This document shows positions 15,924-26,010 of a stretch of 64,000 nucleotides of DNA, piece by piece. Position 1 is the stretch's first letter, and the number at the start of each line of letters is the position of its first letter. Origin of the DNA: CAIKMD01 sp035552195 (GTDB taxonomy: Bacteria; Pseudomonadota; Alphaproteobacteria; ATCC43930; CGMCC-115725); contig DASZLU010000057.1 of the NCBI GenBank assembly GCA_035552195.1, forward strand, positions 27,111 to 91,110, written 5' to 3'. The translations under genes were made by a program, and so were the position numbers. Below the pieces are notes generated by a model. The model searched no databases. It saw only the letters and a list, made by a program, of their open reading frames with translations, and was not told the DNA's origin.

Positions 15924-16544
15924 ATGCCGCTGGCTTTCGCTTTTGCGGCGATCGCCGGCTACGCCGATGCGATCGGCTATCTCCGCTACAAGGCGTTTGC
16001 CGGCATGATGACCGGCAACACGGTGCTGATGGGCCTCGCCTTTTCTCAGAGCGCCGATCGGCCGGCCGTGGAATACGCCGCGCTCCTGGCGGCTTTCTTC
16101 ATCACCGCTGCCGGCGCCTTTGCCCTCCTGCGCAAGCGCTGTCCGCCCGCGATTTTGCTGGTCGCGGAAGCGGTCGCGCTGCTTCTGCCCGAGATATTCC
16201 GGGGGTCGTGGGCGATCCTGCTGCTGGTGGTCGCGATGGGGCTGCAAAACCCGCTGGCGCAGCGCTTCGGGCTGCCGCTCAGCACCACCTTCATCACGGG
16301 CAATCTCCTGCGCTTTGCCGAGGGACTGATCGGGCGCTTCGTCCCCCATCGCGGTCACAATCGCGGCGGCGCCTTCGCGATCTACGGCATCGCCTGGCTG
16401 GGCTATGCGGCCGGCGCGGCGCTGGGCGCGGCCGGTTTTGCCGCCCTGCGCTGGCCGCTGATCGTGCCAGCCGCGAGTTTGGCTTATATTTATTGGTATT
16501 CGTGCTCTCGCGGCCGCGACAAGTTATCAACATCTGGTTTGTGA
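15924..16544 (+). CDS. DUF1275 (YoaK) family membrane protein
   Basis: A 206-residue inner-membrane protein with about six hydrophobic segments and the DUF1275 hallmark near the N-terminus: AGYADAIGYL followed by FAGMMTGNTVLMG. A second TTFITGNLLR motif lies in the C-terminal half, reflecting the internal duplication of the family. Function unknown, transporter-like. It lies 10 bp after the receiver–kinase gene, so the two are likely co-transcribed. Confidence 0.85.
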   Translation: MPLAFAFAAIAGYADAIGYLRYKAFAGMMTGNTVLMGLAFSQSADRPAVEYAALLAAFFITAAGAFALLRKRCPPAILLVAEAVALLLPEIFRGSWAILLLVVAMGLQNPLAQRFGLPLSTTFITGNLLRFAEGLIGRFVPHRGHNRGGAFAIYGIAWLGYAAGAALGAAGFAALRWPLIVPAASLAYIYWYSCSRGRDKLSTSGL

Positions 16545-16570
16545 CAAGCCCGTCGCGATCAAGGTATAGA
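16541..16570 (+). promoter_or_regulatory. Possible promoter of the RpfC-like gene
   Basis: GTGACA at 16541-16546 and TATAGA at 16565-16570 are spaced by 18 bp, and a run of seven T follows. The start of transcription would be near 16577, leaving a leader of about 100 nt that contains the hairpin at 16597-16635. Confidence 0.35.
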
Positions 16571-16596
16571 TTTTTTTAGCAATTACCGGCATGATT

Positions 16597-16635
16597 CAAA
16601 GGCGGCGCTTTCGATTGGGCGAAAGCGCCCCTTTG
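16597..16635 (+). promoter_or_regulatory. Leader hairpin upstream of the RpfC-like gene
   Basis: A 9-bp stem GCGCTTTCG/CGAAAGCGC (16605-16613 with 16620-16628) extends, past a small internal loop, by a 6-bp CAAAGG/CCTTTG stem; the loop is 6 nt. No T-tract follows. It ends 43 nt before the GTG start and may affect translation or mRNA stability, or may help end the upstream transcript. Confidence 0.45.
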
Positions 16636-16678
16636 TACCGGACCGGGGGCCGGACAGCCGCTTTATGAGCGCTATTTC

Positions 16679-19561
<2,883 letters not shown>

Positions 19562-19618
19562 CTCCGCCAGCGTCGCCGCGTTTCCTGCTTAAAGGAAATC
19601 GCCTTTAAAAATAACTCG

Positions 19619-19686
19619 CTTTCCCGCGAAAGCGGGGACCCAGGGCAACAGCACCGCTCCGTCTGGATTCCCGCTTTCGCGGGAAT
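19619..19686. repeat. Intergenic palindromic repeat pair
   Basis: CCCGCGAAAGCGGG (19623-19636) and its exact reverse complement CCCGCTTTCGCGGG (19670-19683) flank about 33 bp; each is itself a short hairpin, and the flanks (GGGACCCAG/CTGGATTCCC) extend the pairing imperfectly. Repeats reading CCCGCTTTCGCGGGAATGAC are widespread between genes in Alphaproteobacteria. It may act as a terminator for the RpfC-like gene. Confidence 0.7.
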
Positions 19687-19742
19687 GACGTTATTTTATT
19701 GGCTCAGGCCGTCGAGAGGTCATCGCGTTGGGGGACGGGGAC

Positions 19743-20771
19743 ATGAGACCGTTTCGCTTTCATCACATCATGGCCGCAGGCTTCGCGCTGTTGTTGCTGC
19801 CGATGCCGGCGCGGGCCGACGTCGAAAAAACCTCTATGGCTTTACCCGCTGTCGCGCCGATCTTTGCGCTTGAATGGATCGCCCAGGATGCCGGCATCTA
19901 CAAAGAGGTCGGGCTCGACGTCGCCGAACAGATGGTCCGCGGCGTCGGCGCCACCAACGCCGTCATCTCCGGCTCGCTGGACTTCGCGAATAGCTCGGGC
20001 AGCACCCTCACCCGCGCCGTCGCCAAGGACCAGCCGATCATCGGCATTGCGACAACTTACGACCGAACCGGCTTCTGGATCATCGTGAACAAGAAGATCG
20101 CCGACGAACGCCATTTCGATCCCAAGGCGCCGCTGGCCGAGCGCGCGAAGATCTTGAAGGGGCTGCGCTTCTCCGTCGGCAGCCTGCAGACCTTGCCGCA
20201 TGCTTATCTCAACGCCGTCGCCAAGATCGGCGGGCTCAATCCCGATACCGATATCGTCGCCGCTCCGATCACCCTCGCCGACACGCTGCCGGCCATGGCG
20301 ACCGGGTCAATCGACGGCGCTTCGATCGGCCCGCCGGCGGTCTATCAAGCGCTCAAATCCGGCACCGCCGTGGTCGTCGCCGACGGCACCACCGGCAACC
20401 CGATTGATCCGCCCTGGCTGACACGTATCGATTCGATCGTCATCATCGCACGAAAGGACACCTGCACGGCGCGGCGCTCGGTCTGCGTCAAGATGGGCGA
20501 GGCGCTGGTGAAAGCGGCCGCCTATATGCACGACCGTCCGAGGGAGAGCGAAGCGATCATCGGCAAACGCCTCAACTTCTTCGAGCCCGACGCCCTCAGG
20601 AACATGTACGAGGTTACCGCCGAATCGACGCCGCGCTCACCGGCCGTGAGCGCGAAAGGCCTCGAAACAGCCGATCAACTGAACGTCGACGCCGGCTTCA
20701 TGGCGGCCGACCAAAAGCTGCCGTCTTACGACAAGCTTTTCGACAACGAATTCGTCAGCAGCGCTAGGTAG
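19743..20771 (+). CDS. ABC transporter substrate-binding protein (NMT1/SsuA type)
   Basis: A 342-residue periplasmic protein with a signal peptide (about 1-26, ending ARA-DVE) and the NMT1/THI5-like fold: EWIAQDAGIYKEVGLDV, then DFANSSGSTLTRAVA in the first lobe and GSLQTLPHAYLNAVAKIGG for the second. The family binds sulfonates, nitrate, taurine, pyrimidine precursors or aromatic acids; the ligand is not deducible. Two cysteines (DTCTARRSVC) may form a disulfide. I start at ATG 19743 with a GGGGGACGGGG leader rather than TTG 19728. No permease or ATPase is adjacent, so it is an orphan receptor. Confidence 0.82.
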   Translation: MRPFRFHHIMAAGFALLLLPMPARADVEKTSMALPAVAPIFALEWIAQDAGIYKEVGLDVAEQMVRGVGATNAVISGSLDFANSSGSTLTRAVAKDQPIIGIATTYDRTGFWIIVNKKIADERHFDPKAPLAERAKILKGLRFSVGSLQTLPHAYLNAVAKIGGLNPDTDIVAAPITLADTLPAMATGSIDGASIGPPAVYQALKSGTAVVVADGTTGNPIDPPWLTRIDSIVIIARKDTCTARRSVCVKMGEALVKAAAYMHDRPRESEAIIGKRLNFFEPDALRNMYEVTAESTPRSPAVSAKGLETADQLNVDAGFMAADQKLPSYDKLFDNEFVSSAR

Positions 20772-20828
20772 GCGATCTACTGGGCTCTCGGCGAACGATC
20801 GCCATCTATTTACACCGTCACTGTCGGC

Positions 20829-21166
20829 GTGAAGCCACAGCCCGCGATGCGCCTGCTGCAGCATCACAGCCAACAACTCGGCAAAGACGGCGCTCGGCCT
20901 CAGCGCGTTGGCGTCGGCGAGGGTCGAGCGCCGTACCCCATCCGCGCCCAGGTGATAAAGCCGCGCCGCATGGCTCTCCAGTCCCGTCACGATCTCGCGA
21001 AGGCTGACGGCGCCCGAGAACTGGCCATAAAGCAGCGCCACGAACTGGCTCTTCGTCGTCAGACGCCGCACCGCGCATCGCCGCCATGCACCGCGACAAG
21101 GCGATCGAACACCGACCATGGAACCAGCTTCAGAACCGAATGAAAGACGCTATTCTCGTGACGCAT
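20829..21166 (-). pseudogene. IS4-family transposase remnant (N-terminal part, frameshifted)
   Basis: Read from 21166 downward, the translation begins MRHENSVFHSVLKLVPW and continues, after a frame change near 21070, with RRLTTKSQFVALLYGQFSG and SLREIVTGLESHAARLYHLG up to QQAHRGL. This is the N-terminal DUF4372 region of IS4-type transposases. Restoring one G in GCGCGG-TGCGG (near 21070) joins the frames, so it is a 1-nt deletion. The DDE domain is gone. The rest of the 537-bp gap (20772-21308) holds no other gene that I can support, and I found no terminal inverted repeats. Confidence 0.8.
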
Positions 21167-21308
21167 GGCGCTGGTCCTCATCTCGTGTCCCGGAACATTT
21201 GGCGATGTCCAGGACCGAGTAGAATCAACGCCATGCGCCTTGTCTACAAAAACCAAACCGGACAGCCGTGGGACAAGTCCGGGCATGACGATGAACTTTA
21301 AACGAGGA

Positions 21309-22070
21309 CTAGCCTCGCAACTCCGTCACCGCGCGTTCGACGCCGGCGCGCAGGAAATTGGCATCGCCGCCGAACGTCACCAAGCGGAAGCCTTGCTCGG
21401 CGAAGCGCTTGGCGAAACGCGGCGAGCCGGTGTGGATGCCGGGGATGATGTTGTTTTTCTGGCAGGCTTTGAGGATTTTCTCGACAGCCGCGACATGCTC
21501 GGGCTCGTCGCGATCGAGCCCCGGCCCAAGGCCGAGGGAAATCGCGAGATCGCTCGGCCCGATATAGAGTCCGTCGAGACCGGGTGTCGCCGCGATCGCT
21601 TCGACTTTCTCCAAACCTTCGCGCGTCTCGATCATCGGCAGGCAAAGCACGCCGTCGCCGAGCGCCTTTTGATCGCGCGTTCCCATCACGATGGCGGCGC
21701 GCGCCGGACCGTTCGAGCGTTCGCCCTTGGGCGGGTAGCGGCACGCGGCAACCGCTTTCTTCGCCTGTTCGGGATTGCTCACCATCGGAATGATGACGCC
21801 TTGCGCGCCGGCATCGAGGTTCTTGCCGATGATCCAATCTTCGTTGGCCGGCACCCGGGTCAGCGGCACCGCGCCGCGCGCATCGATGGCGCGCGCCATT
21901 TCGATCATGTCGCGATAGTCGGTGACGCCGTGCTGCTGATCGACGCAGACATAGTCGATGCCTTTGATCGTCGCGACCTCGCACGCGAAGGCGCAAGGCA
22001 GCGACGCGAAGATGCCGAAGACCGTCTCGCCCTTTGCCCATTTGTCGCGTAACGCGAATACCGTCGCCAT
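21309..22070 (-). CDS. HpcH/HpaI-type aldolase
   Basis: A class-II pyruvate aldolase of the HpaI/GarL/RhmA family, 253 residues. Visible are the metal and substrate elements of the TIM barrel: VDQQHGVTDY near the N-terminus, AGAQGVIIPMVSN, the Glu in CLPMIETREGLE, and LYIGPSDLAISLG with the metal-binding Asp. It cleaves 2-keto-3-deoxy- or 4-hydroxy-2-oxo-acids to pyruvate and an aldehyde; the exact substrate is unknown. GGGGAGAG precedes the ATG. It is the last gene of a minus-strand series behind rpfF and an MFS carrier. Confidence 0.87.
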   Translation of the reverse strand: MATVFALRDKWAKGETVFGIFASLPCAFACEVATIKGIDYVCVDQQHGVTDYRDMIEMARAIDARGAVPLTRVPANEDWIIGKNLDAGAQGVIIPMVSNPEQAKKAVAACRYPPKGERSNGPARAAIVMGTRDQKALGDGVLCLPMIETREGLEKVEAIAATPGLDGLYIGPSDLAISLGLGPGLDRDEPEHVAAVEKILKACQKNNIIPGIHTGSPRFAKRFAEQGFRLVTFGGDANFLRAGVERAVTELRG

Positions 22071-22146
22071 CGCTTCTCTCCCCTTGGGTTACGATGCGAT
22101 TGTCGGCCGCGAAAACGCGCTGTCAACGCCGGCGGTGCCGCCGGCC

Positions 22147-23619
22147 TCAGCCGCTTCTTTGCTGCAACAGCGAGAGCGGCGAGCGTACCACGCGCAGCAG
22201 CCCCGCCGCGCTGGAGAGGCTGTGCAGGGAACGGCGCGCTTCCAAGAACCATTCGCGCAGGACGAGACGGTCCGAACTGCCGCTTTCCTCCTCGATGAAG
22301 GAGAGGCGGTGAAGCGAATAAAGCCCGGCGACGCACGCGATCCCGAAGAAGAAGGTCCAGCCATGGAAGCTCAGGACCTCGAAGCTGAGCGCGCCTTTGC
22401 CGCCGCTCCAATTAACGGCGACGTTGAGTTGATGGACGGCGAAGAAATCGGCACCGAGGCCGCCGAGGATCGGCGCGAGCGCGGCGCAGGACGCGGTGGC
22501 GACGCTGCTCGCCGCGAGATAGGCCGTCGCCTGCCCGCCGGGCGATAACTTCATGGCGATGTTGTTGGAAGCGAGCGCGACGCCGGCGGTGGCGATGCCC
22601 ATGAGCGCATGGATGACAAACAGAATCGCGAAGGTGTAGCTACCGGCCCAGGACAGGCCGGTGAAGGTCCAGCCGAGAACGCACAGGAGAAAGAGCGGCG
22701 CCGAGATTTCGAGCACCGCCTTGTTGCTGAAGCGATCGATGAGTACGCCCCAGATCCCGAGCGAGCCCAGATTGCTGAGTTGGCTCGCGACCGTCAGCGC
22801 TATCACGTCGCGCAGCGGATAGCCGAGCGACTTCATCATATAGACGGCGAAGAACGGGGCGGCGAGATTGGCCGCAAAAGCCCAAGAGGCGAGGAAGACA
22901 ATGAGACGCCGGAAATTCGTGTCGCGGAACGGCGCCGCGAGCAGCGCCAACGGATGCAGCGACTGCTCGACGGGCGCCATCGGCTGATCCGGCGTGATCG
23001 ACAGGAGATAGACGCCGTAGAGACCGATCAATGCGCTCAGGACGAACAAGACCGCATAGCCGATCACCGGCCGCCCCGGAAAGAATTGCCCGTTGAGACG
23101 ATCGACCAACACGCTGCCGACGAGTGCGAGCGCGGTCGCGAGTGCAGTGGTTGCGACGGTGCGGCGCCCGAAGAAGCGGCCGTATTCCGTCTCCGGCACG
23201 AGGTCCCGCATCCAGGAATTCCAGGCGCAGCCGCCGATGGCGCCCAGCCCCTGATAGACCGCGAGCATCAGGATGAGGAGGATCACCGCCTTGACCGGGT
23301 CGAGAAACGGCAGCAGCGCCGAGCCCAGCAGGAAGCAGCGCCCGGTGGCGGCGGCGAGAACGCAGATCGTGCGTCGCTTGCGCCAGCGCTCGACAATCAC
23401 GGCGGCGGGGAGCTGGAGCAGCTGGACGAAGAACGGCACCGCGGCGAGTACGCCAATCGCGGTATTGCTGACATTGAGCGCCACGGCGACGCCGGTGAGA
23501 AAGACGCCGGTCGTCAGCGTTCCCATGGCCTCGCTGGCCAGTCCGTCATAAAGGATCAGCTTTTCGGTCCGCGCCCTGGTGCGGGCTTCAGCTGCAGTGA
23601 AGGCGGTGTGATCCTGCAT
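22147..23619 (-). CDS. MFS transporter
   Basis: A 490-residue inner-membrane protein with about 11-12 hydrophobic segments. It begins with a hydrophilic 25-residue lead, then LASEAMGTLTTGVFLTGVAVAL; the loop 2-3 motif is reduced to VERWRKRRT, and GRFFGRRT marks the loop after helix 4. A charged C-terminal tail follows the last helix. The substrate cannot be inferred. It lies 99 bp downstream of rpfF and 76 bp upstream of the aldolase on the same strand, so the three may form one transcript; an export role for the DSF signal is possible but unproven. Confidence 0.82.
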   Translation of the reverse strand: MQDHTAFTAAEARTRARTEKLILYDGLASEAMGTLTTGVFLTGVAVALNVSNTAIGVLAAVPFFVQLLQLPAAVIVERWRKRRTICVLAAATGRCFLLGSALLPFLDPVKAVILLILMLAVYQGLGAIGGCAWNSWMRDLVPETEYGRFFGRRTVATTALATALALVGSVLVDRLNGQFFPGRPVIGYAVLFVLSALIGLYGVYLLSITPDQPMAPVEQSLHPLALLAAPFRDTNFRRLIVFLASWAFAANLAAPFFAVYMMKSLGYPLRDVIALTVASQLSNLGSLGIWGVLIDRFSNKAVLEISAPLFLLCVLGWTFTGLSWAGSYTFAILFVIHALMGIATAGVALASNNIAMKLSPGGQATAYLAASSVATASCAALAPILGGLGADFFAVHQLNVAVNWSGGKGALSFEVLSFHGWTFFFGIACVAGLYSLHRLSFIEEESGSSDRLVLREWFLEARRSLHSLSSAAGLLRVVRSPLSLLQQRSG

Positions 23620-23718
23620 GATTCCCCGGATTGGGAGACAACGCAGAATCGAGTAGCTAAGTTTCAGGAATGAAATCGCGGTGTGGCGAAGTATCGCGCT
23701 GCCGCCATAAGGCGGCGC

Positions 23719-24696
23719 TCAGCCGCGATGGCGAATGGTTCGGCGGTCTTGCGCCGCGACGAGGCGCAGCATGCGCTTGATTCCGGCGTCGTCGAGCTTC
23801 AGCGCCGCCTCGACCCAGAGATCGGCGATGCGGGTCATTTCCTCGAAGGTCACGGTGTTGACCAGGCGCCGCGCACGATAGAGGGCGCGGAGCGCGGCAT
23901 AGCGTTTGCCGCCGCGGCCGATGAAATCATAGAAGGCGGCGACGCCCTGCCCGTCCGGCGCCAGCACATCGACGGCGCCCATCGCATGCAATTGCTCGGC
24001 GCTATAGAGTTCGCCGCTCATGATGATGCGCTCGGCCAAGCCCGGCGCGACGCGGCGCGTCAGGAACGTGTAAGCGCCCATGCCGGGGAAGAGATTGAAG
24101 AGGATTTCCGGCAGGCCGAATTTCGCGCTGCGTTCGGCGACGATGACATTCGACGACAGCGCCGCTTCGAACCCGCCGCCCAGCGCGTCGCCTTGCACCA
24201 GCGCCACCGAGATGATCGGCAGATCGAAGCCGAGACCGGTCGCGTTGGTGAAGCCGACCTCGCAGCTCGCATGCGCGTAACGGCGCAAAGCGGCGCGGTC
24301 GCGATCGCGGATCAGTTGGGCAAAAACCTCGAGATCGCCGCCGAGATTCCAAACCCCCGGCTGACGCGAGCCGAGCACGAGATAGCGCAGCGGCGGCTCC
24401 GCCTCCGCCCTCTCGCCGAACAACCCACGCGCCATGCGTTGAACCGCCCGCGCCTCCGCCAGAACGTTCTCGGTAAAGCACGGCCGGCCTGCGAAATCGA
24501 AATAGCAGAAAAGAATTTTCTCGTCGGGATCGTAATCCAGGTCGAATTCGCTGAATTCATTGGCATCGAGCGCCGCCTGGACCGGATCGTCGCCGGCGCC
24601 CACCAACTCGGCCAGGAGCTGCTCCGCCGGCTTCGCGTTCCGCTCGGCGGCAATCCGGTCCTGGACCAAATCGATTAGTTGCGGGTGGCCGACCAT
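23719..24696 (-). CDS. rpfF: DSF synthase RpfF (crotonase family)
   Basis: Predicted to make cis-2-unsaturated fatty-acid signals (DSF family) from acyl-ACP by combined dehydratase and thioesterase action. The 325-residue product contains the RpfF signature LRYLVLGSRQPGVWNLGGDL, RRYAH, ALVQGDALGGGFEAAL and GLPEILFNLFPGMGAY. The two catalytic glutamates, Glu177 and Glu197, are 20 residues apart as in Xanthomonas RpfF (Glu141/Glu161), and the paired Glu separates it from plain enoyl-CoA hydratases. ATG 24696 has GAAAGG upstream; a TTG at 24771 would add 25 unconserved residues across the CtrA-type site. A GC hairpin (23701-23716) follows the stop. An RpfC-like kinase lies 4 kb away. Confidence 0.85.
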   Translation of the reverse strand: MVGHPQLIDLVQDRIAAERNAKPAEQLLAELVGAGDDPVQAALDANEFSEFDLDYDPDEKILFCYFDFAGRPCFTENVLAEARAVQRMARGLFGERAEAEPPLRYLVLGSRQPGVWNLGGDLEVFAQLIRDRDRAALRRYAHASCEVGFTNATGLGFDLPIISVALVQGDALGGGFEAALSSNVIVAERSAKFGLPEILFNLFPGMGAYTFLTRRVAPGLAERIIMSGELYSAEQLHAMGAVDVLAPDGQGVAAFYDFIGRGGKRYAALRALYRARRLVNTVTFEEMTRIADLWVEAALKLDDAGIKRMLRLVAAQDRRTIRHRG

Positions 24697-25029
24697 TCTA
24701 CCTTTCGGCACCCTTTCCGGGGCGCCCGTCCTCAAAACAGTTAACGACAGGTTAATATCTAATGCAATCAATAAGATTCGGCGGCTTCTTAATTTTGACC
24801 GTCAGATCACCTGATCCCGCCTATGGGGTCATCTGCCTGGTACCCCACAATAGGTAGAAATGTTTTCCGCAGCGGCCGCACAAAGGGATGAAAGGTGGAC
24901 CCGGGACCGGCGCGCGGTTCTTGGGGGTTCCCGGCTTATAGGTTTCGCCGATCCCTTCTTTGGCCGATTCGGCGTTGGCCGTCGGCGGCGCCATGCTAAA
25001 GAGGGAGAAAGCTTCAGAACGGTGCCCTG
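24697..25029. other. Divergent promoter region between rpfF and the nitroreductase gene
   Basis: No supported gene lies in this 333-bp spacer. It contains a CtrA-type site (24740-24755) and an AT-rich block up to 24800. It also contains an interrupted inverted repeat CCTATGGGGT/ACCCC-ACA-ATAGG (24820-24854). The rest is GC-rich sequence leading to the nitroreductase start, where AGAGGGAG lies about 20 nt upstream. Confidence 0.6.
24740..24755 (-). promoter_or_regulatory. CtrA-type binding site upstream of rpfF
   Basis: Read on the minus strand the sequence is TTAACCTGTCGTTAAC, an exact match to the full alphaproteobacterial CtrA consensus TTAA-N7-TTAAC, in the same orientation as rpfF and ending 43 bp before its ATG. 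The match is direct; binding by CtrA is inferred. Confidence 0.55.
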
Positions 25030-25590
25030 ATGGATGCGATCGACGCCCTGACCACCCGCCGCAGCGCGGCGCAATTCGCCGAGCCGGCGCCCGATGACGA
25101 GACCCTTGGCAAAATCCTCGGCGCCGCGATGCGCGCGCCCGATCACGGCAAGCTGAGGCCGTGGCGCTTCATCGTGCTGCGCGGCGACGCGCGCAAACGT
25201 TTCGGCGACGTGATGGCCGAGGCGATGAAGAAGCGCGAACCCGATGCGCCGGCGAATATGCTGGATCGCGAACGCGAGAAGCCGTTGCGCGCGCCGCTGA
25301 TCGTCGTGCTCGCCGCCGCGATCAAGGAAGGCCACAAGATCCCGATCGTCGAGCAATTGCTCGCGGCCGGCGCCGCAGCGCAGAACATCATGGTCGCAGC
25401 GCATGCCCTCGGTTACGGCGCGGCGTGGAAGACCGGTGCGCCGGCCTATGACGATTTCGTCAAAGAGACGCTGGGCCTGACGCCGAGCGACGCGATCGTC
25501 GGCTTTCTCTATCTCGGCACGGCGGCGATCGTACAACCCGCCTTGCCGCAGCCCGAGTTGTCGGCCTTCGTGCGCCACTGGAACGGCTGA
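25030..25590 (+). CDS. Nitroreductase family protein (YdjA-like)
   Basis: A 186-residue FMN-dependent oxidoreductase of the small YdjA subgroup. The FMN-binding start ALTTRRSAAQFAEPAP, the MRAPDHGKLRPWRFIVL loop, and the C-terminal AAHALGYGAAWKTG are all seen. YdjA-type enzymes reduce nitro compounds or quinone-like acceptors with NAD(P)H; the native substrate is unknown. It stands alone, divergent from rpfF. Confidence 0.9.
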   Translation: MDAIDALTTRRSAAQFAEPAPDDETLGKILGAAMRAPDHGKLRPWRFIVLRGDARKRFGDVMAEAMKKREPDAPANMLDREREKPLRAPLIVVLAAAIKEGHKIPIVEQLLAAGAAAQNIMVAAHALGYGAAWKTGAPAYDDFVKETLGLTPSDAIVGFLYLGTAAIVQPALPQPELSAFVRHWNG

Positions 25591-25670
25591 TTGCCGAACC
25601 GCAATTACGTCTTCGGCACCTCGTCGTTCTCGCCGGGCTCCCGCTTTGGCGATCGAGCGTTGCCGTCGCG

Positions 25671-25823
25671 TTGTTGCTGCTGTTCGGCAGCGTCGTCGAG
25701 ATCAATTTGCCGGGCCGCGAGGCGGGCATCACCGGCGCGCTGCTCGCCCTGCTGATCGGGACGGTGCTGCGGCTTACTCTGCCGCCGCGTCGGCAGCGTG
25801 GCGAAAAGCGCGCGCCGGTGTGA
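25671..25823 (+). CDS. Possible small membrane protein ORF
   Basis: In the frame ending at TGA 25821-25823 the sequence from at least 25575 reads as a membrane protein: two hydrophobic stretches (VAVALLLLFGSVVEI and ITGALLALLIGTVLRLTL) and a basic tail. No ATG or GTG with a ribosome site is present; TTG 25671 is the only likely start and gives 50 residues. The 3' end overlaps the opposite-strand Cys-motif gene by 50 bp. It could be a decayed or C-terminal fragment. Low confidence. Confidence 0.25.
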   Translation: MLLLFGSVVEINLPGREAGITGALLALLIGTVLRLTLPPRRQRGEKRAPV

Positions 25824-26010
25824 ACATCGCGCAGCCGGAATCGGCGCTCAGATAGCGGTCATGCTTCAGACAGATGCCATCCTCGGCCCGGGTCGAGCCC
25901 CAGGCCGAGGACATCGCGGTCATTCCCGGAAACACCGATTCGAGATAGGCGGGGCTGTTGCGGAAATGCGCGCAAGCCCGGCACCGTCCCGTCACGATGT
26001 CGCGCCTCAT
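25774..26010 (-). CDS. Small protein with four cysteines, coupled to the YeiH-type exporter
   Basis: A 78-residue soluble protein with CRAC near the N-terminus (Cys10, Cys13) and two later cysteines in GICLKH and SGCAMF, a spacing that could bind a metal or iron–sulfur cluster. No family recognised. Its ATG overlaps the TGA of the upstream exporter gene (ATGA), so expression is tied to it. Function unknown; a redox or sulfur-related partner of the exporter is a guess. Confidence 0.6.
   Translation of the reverse strand: MRRDIVTGRCRACAHFRNSPAYLESVFPGMTAMSSAWGSTRAEDGICLKHDRYLSADSGCAMFTPARAFRHAADAAAE

Noticed and set aside
14192..15925. A 577-codon minus-strand frame opposite the receiver–kinase gene
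   Set aside because: The plus frame has receiver, PAS and kinase motifs; the minus translation is compositionally biased and motif-free.
21309..22070. The HpaI-type aldolase considered as the missing 4-carboxy-4-hydroxy-2-oxoadipate aldolase (LigK) of the protocatechuate route
   Set aside because: LigK belongs to the RraA/HMG-aldolase fold, not to the HpcH/HpaI barrel, and the gene is 25 kb from the lig operon next to rpfF.
23719..24696. rpfF considered as an ordinary enoyl-CoA hydratase
   Set aside because: It has both catalytic Glu at RpfF spacing and the long RpfF-specific segments around LGGDL and NLFPGMGAY, and an RpfC-like kinase is close by.
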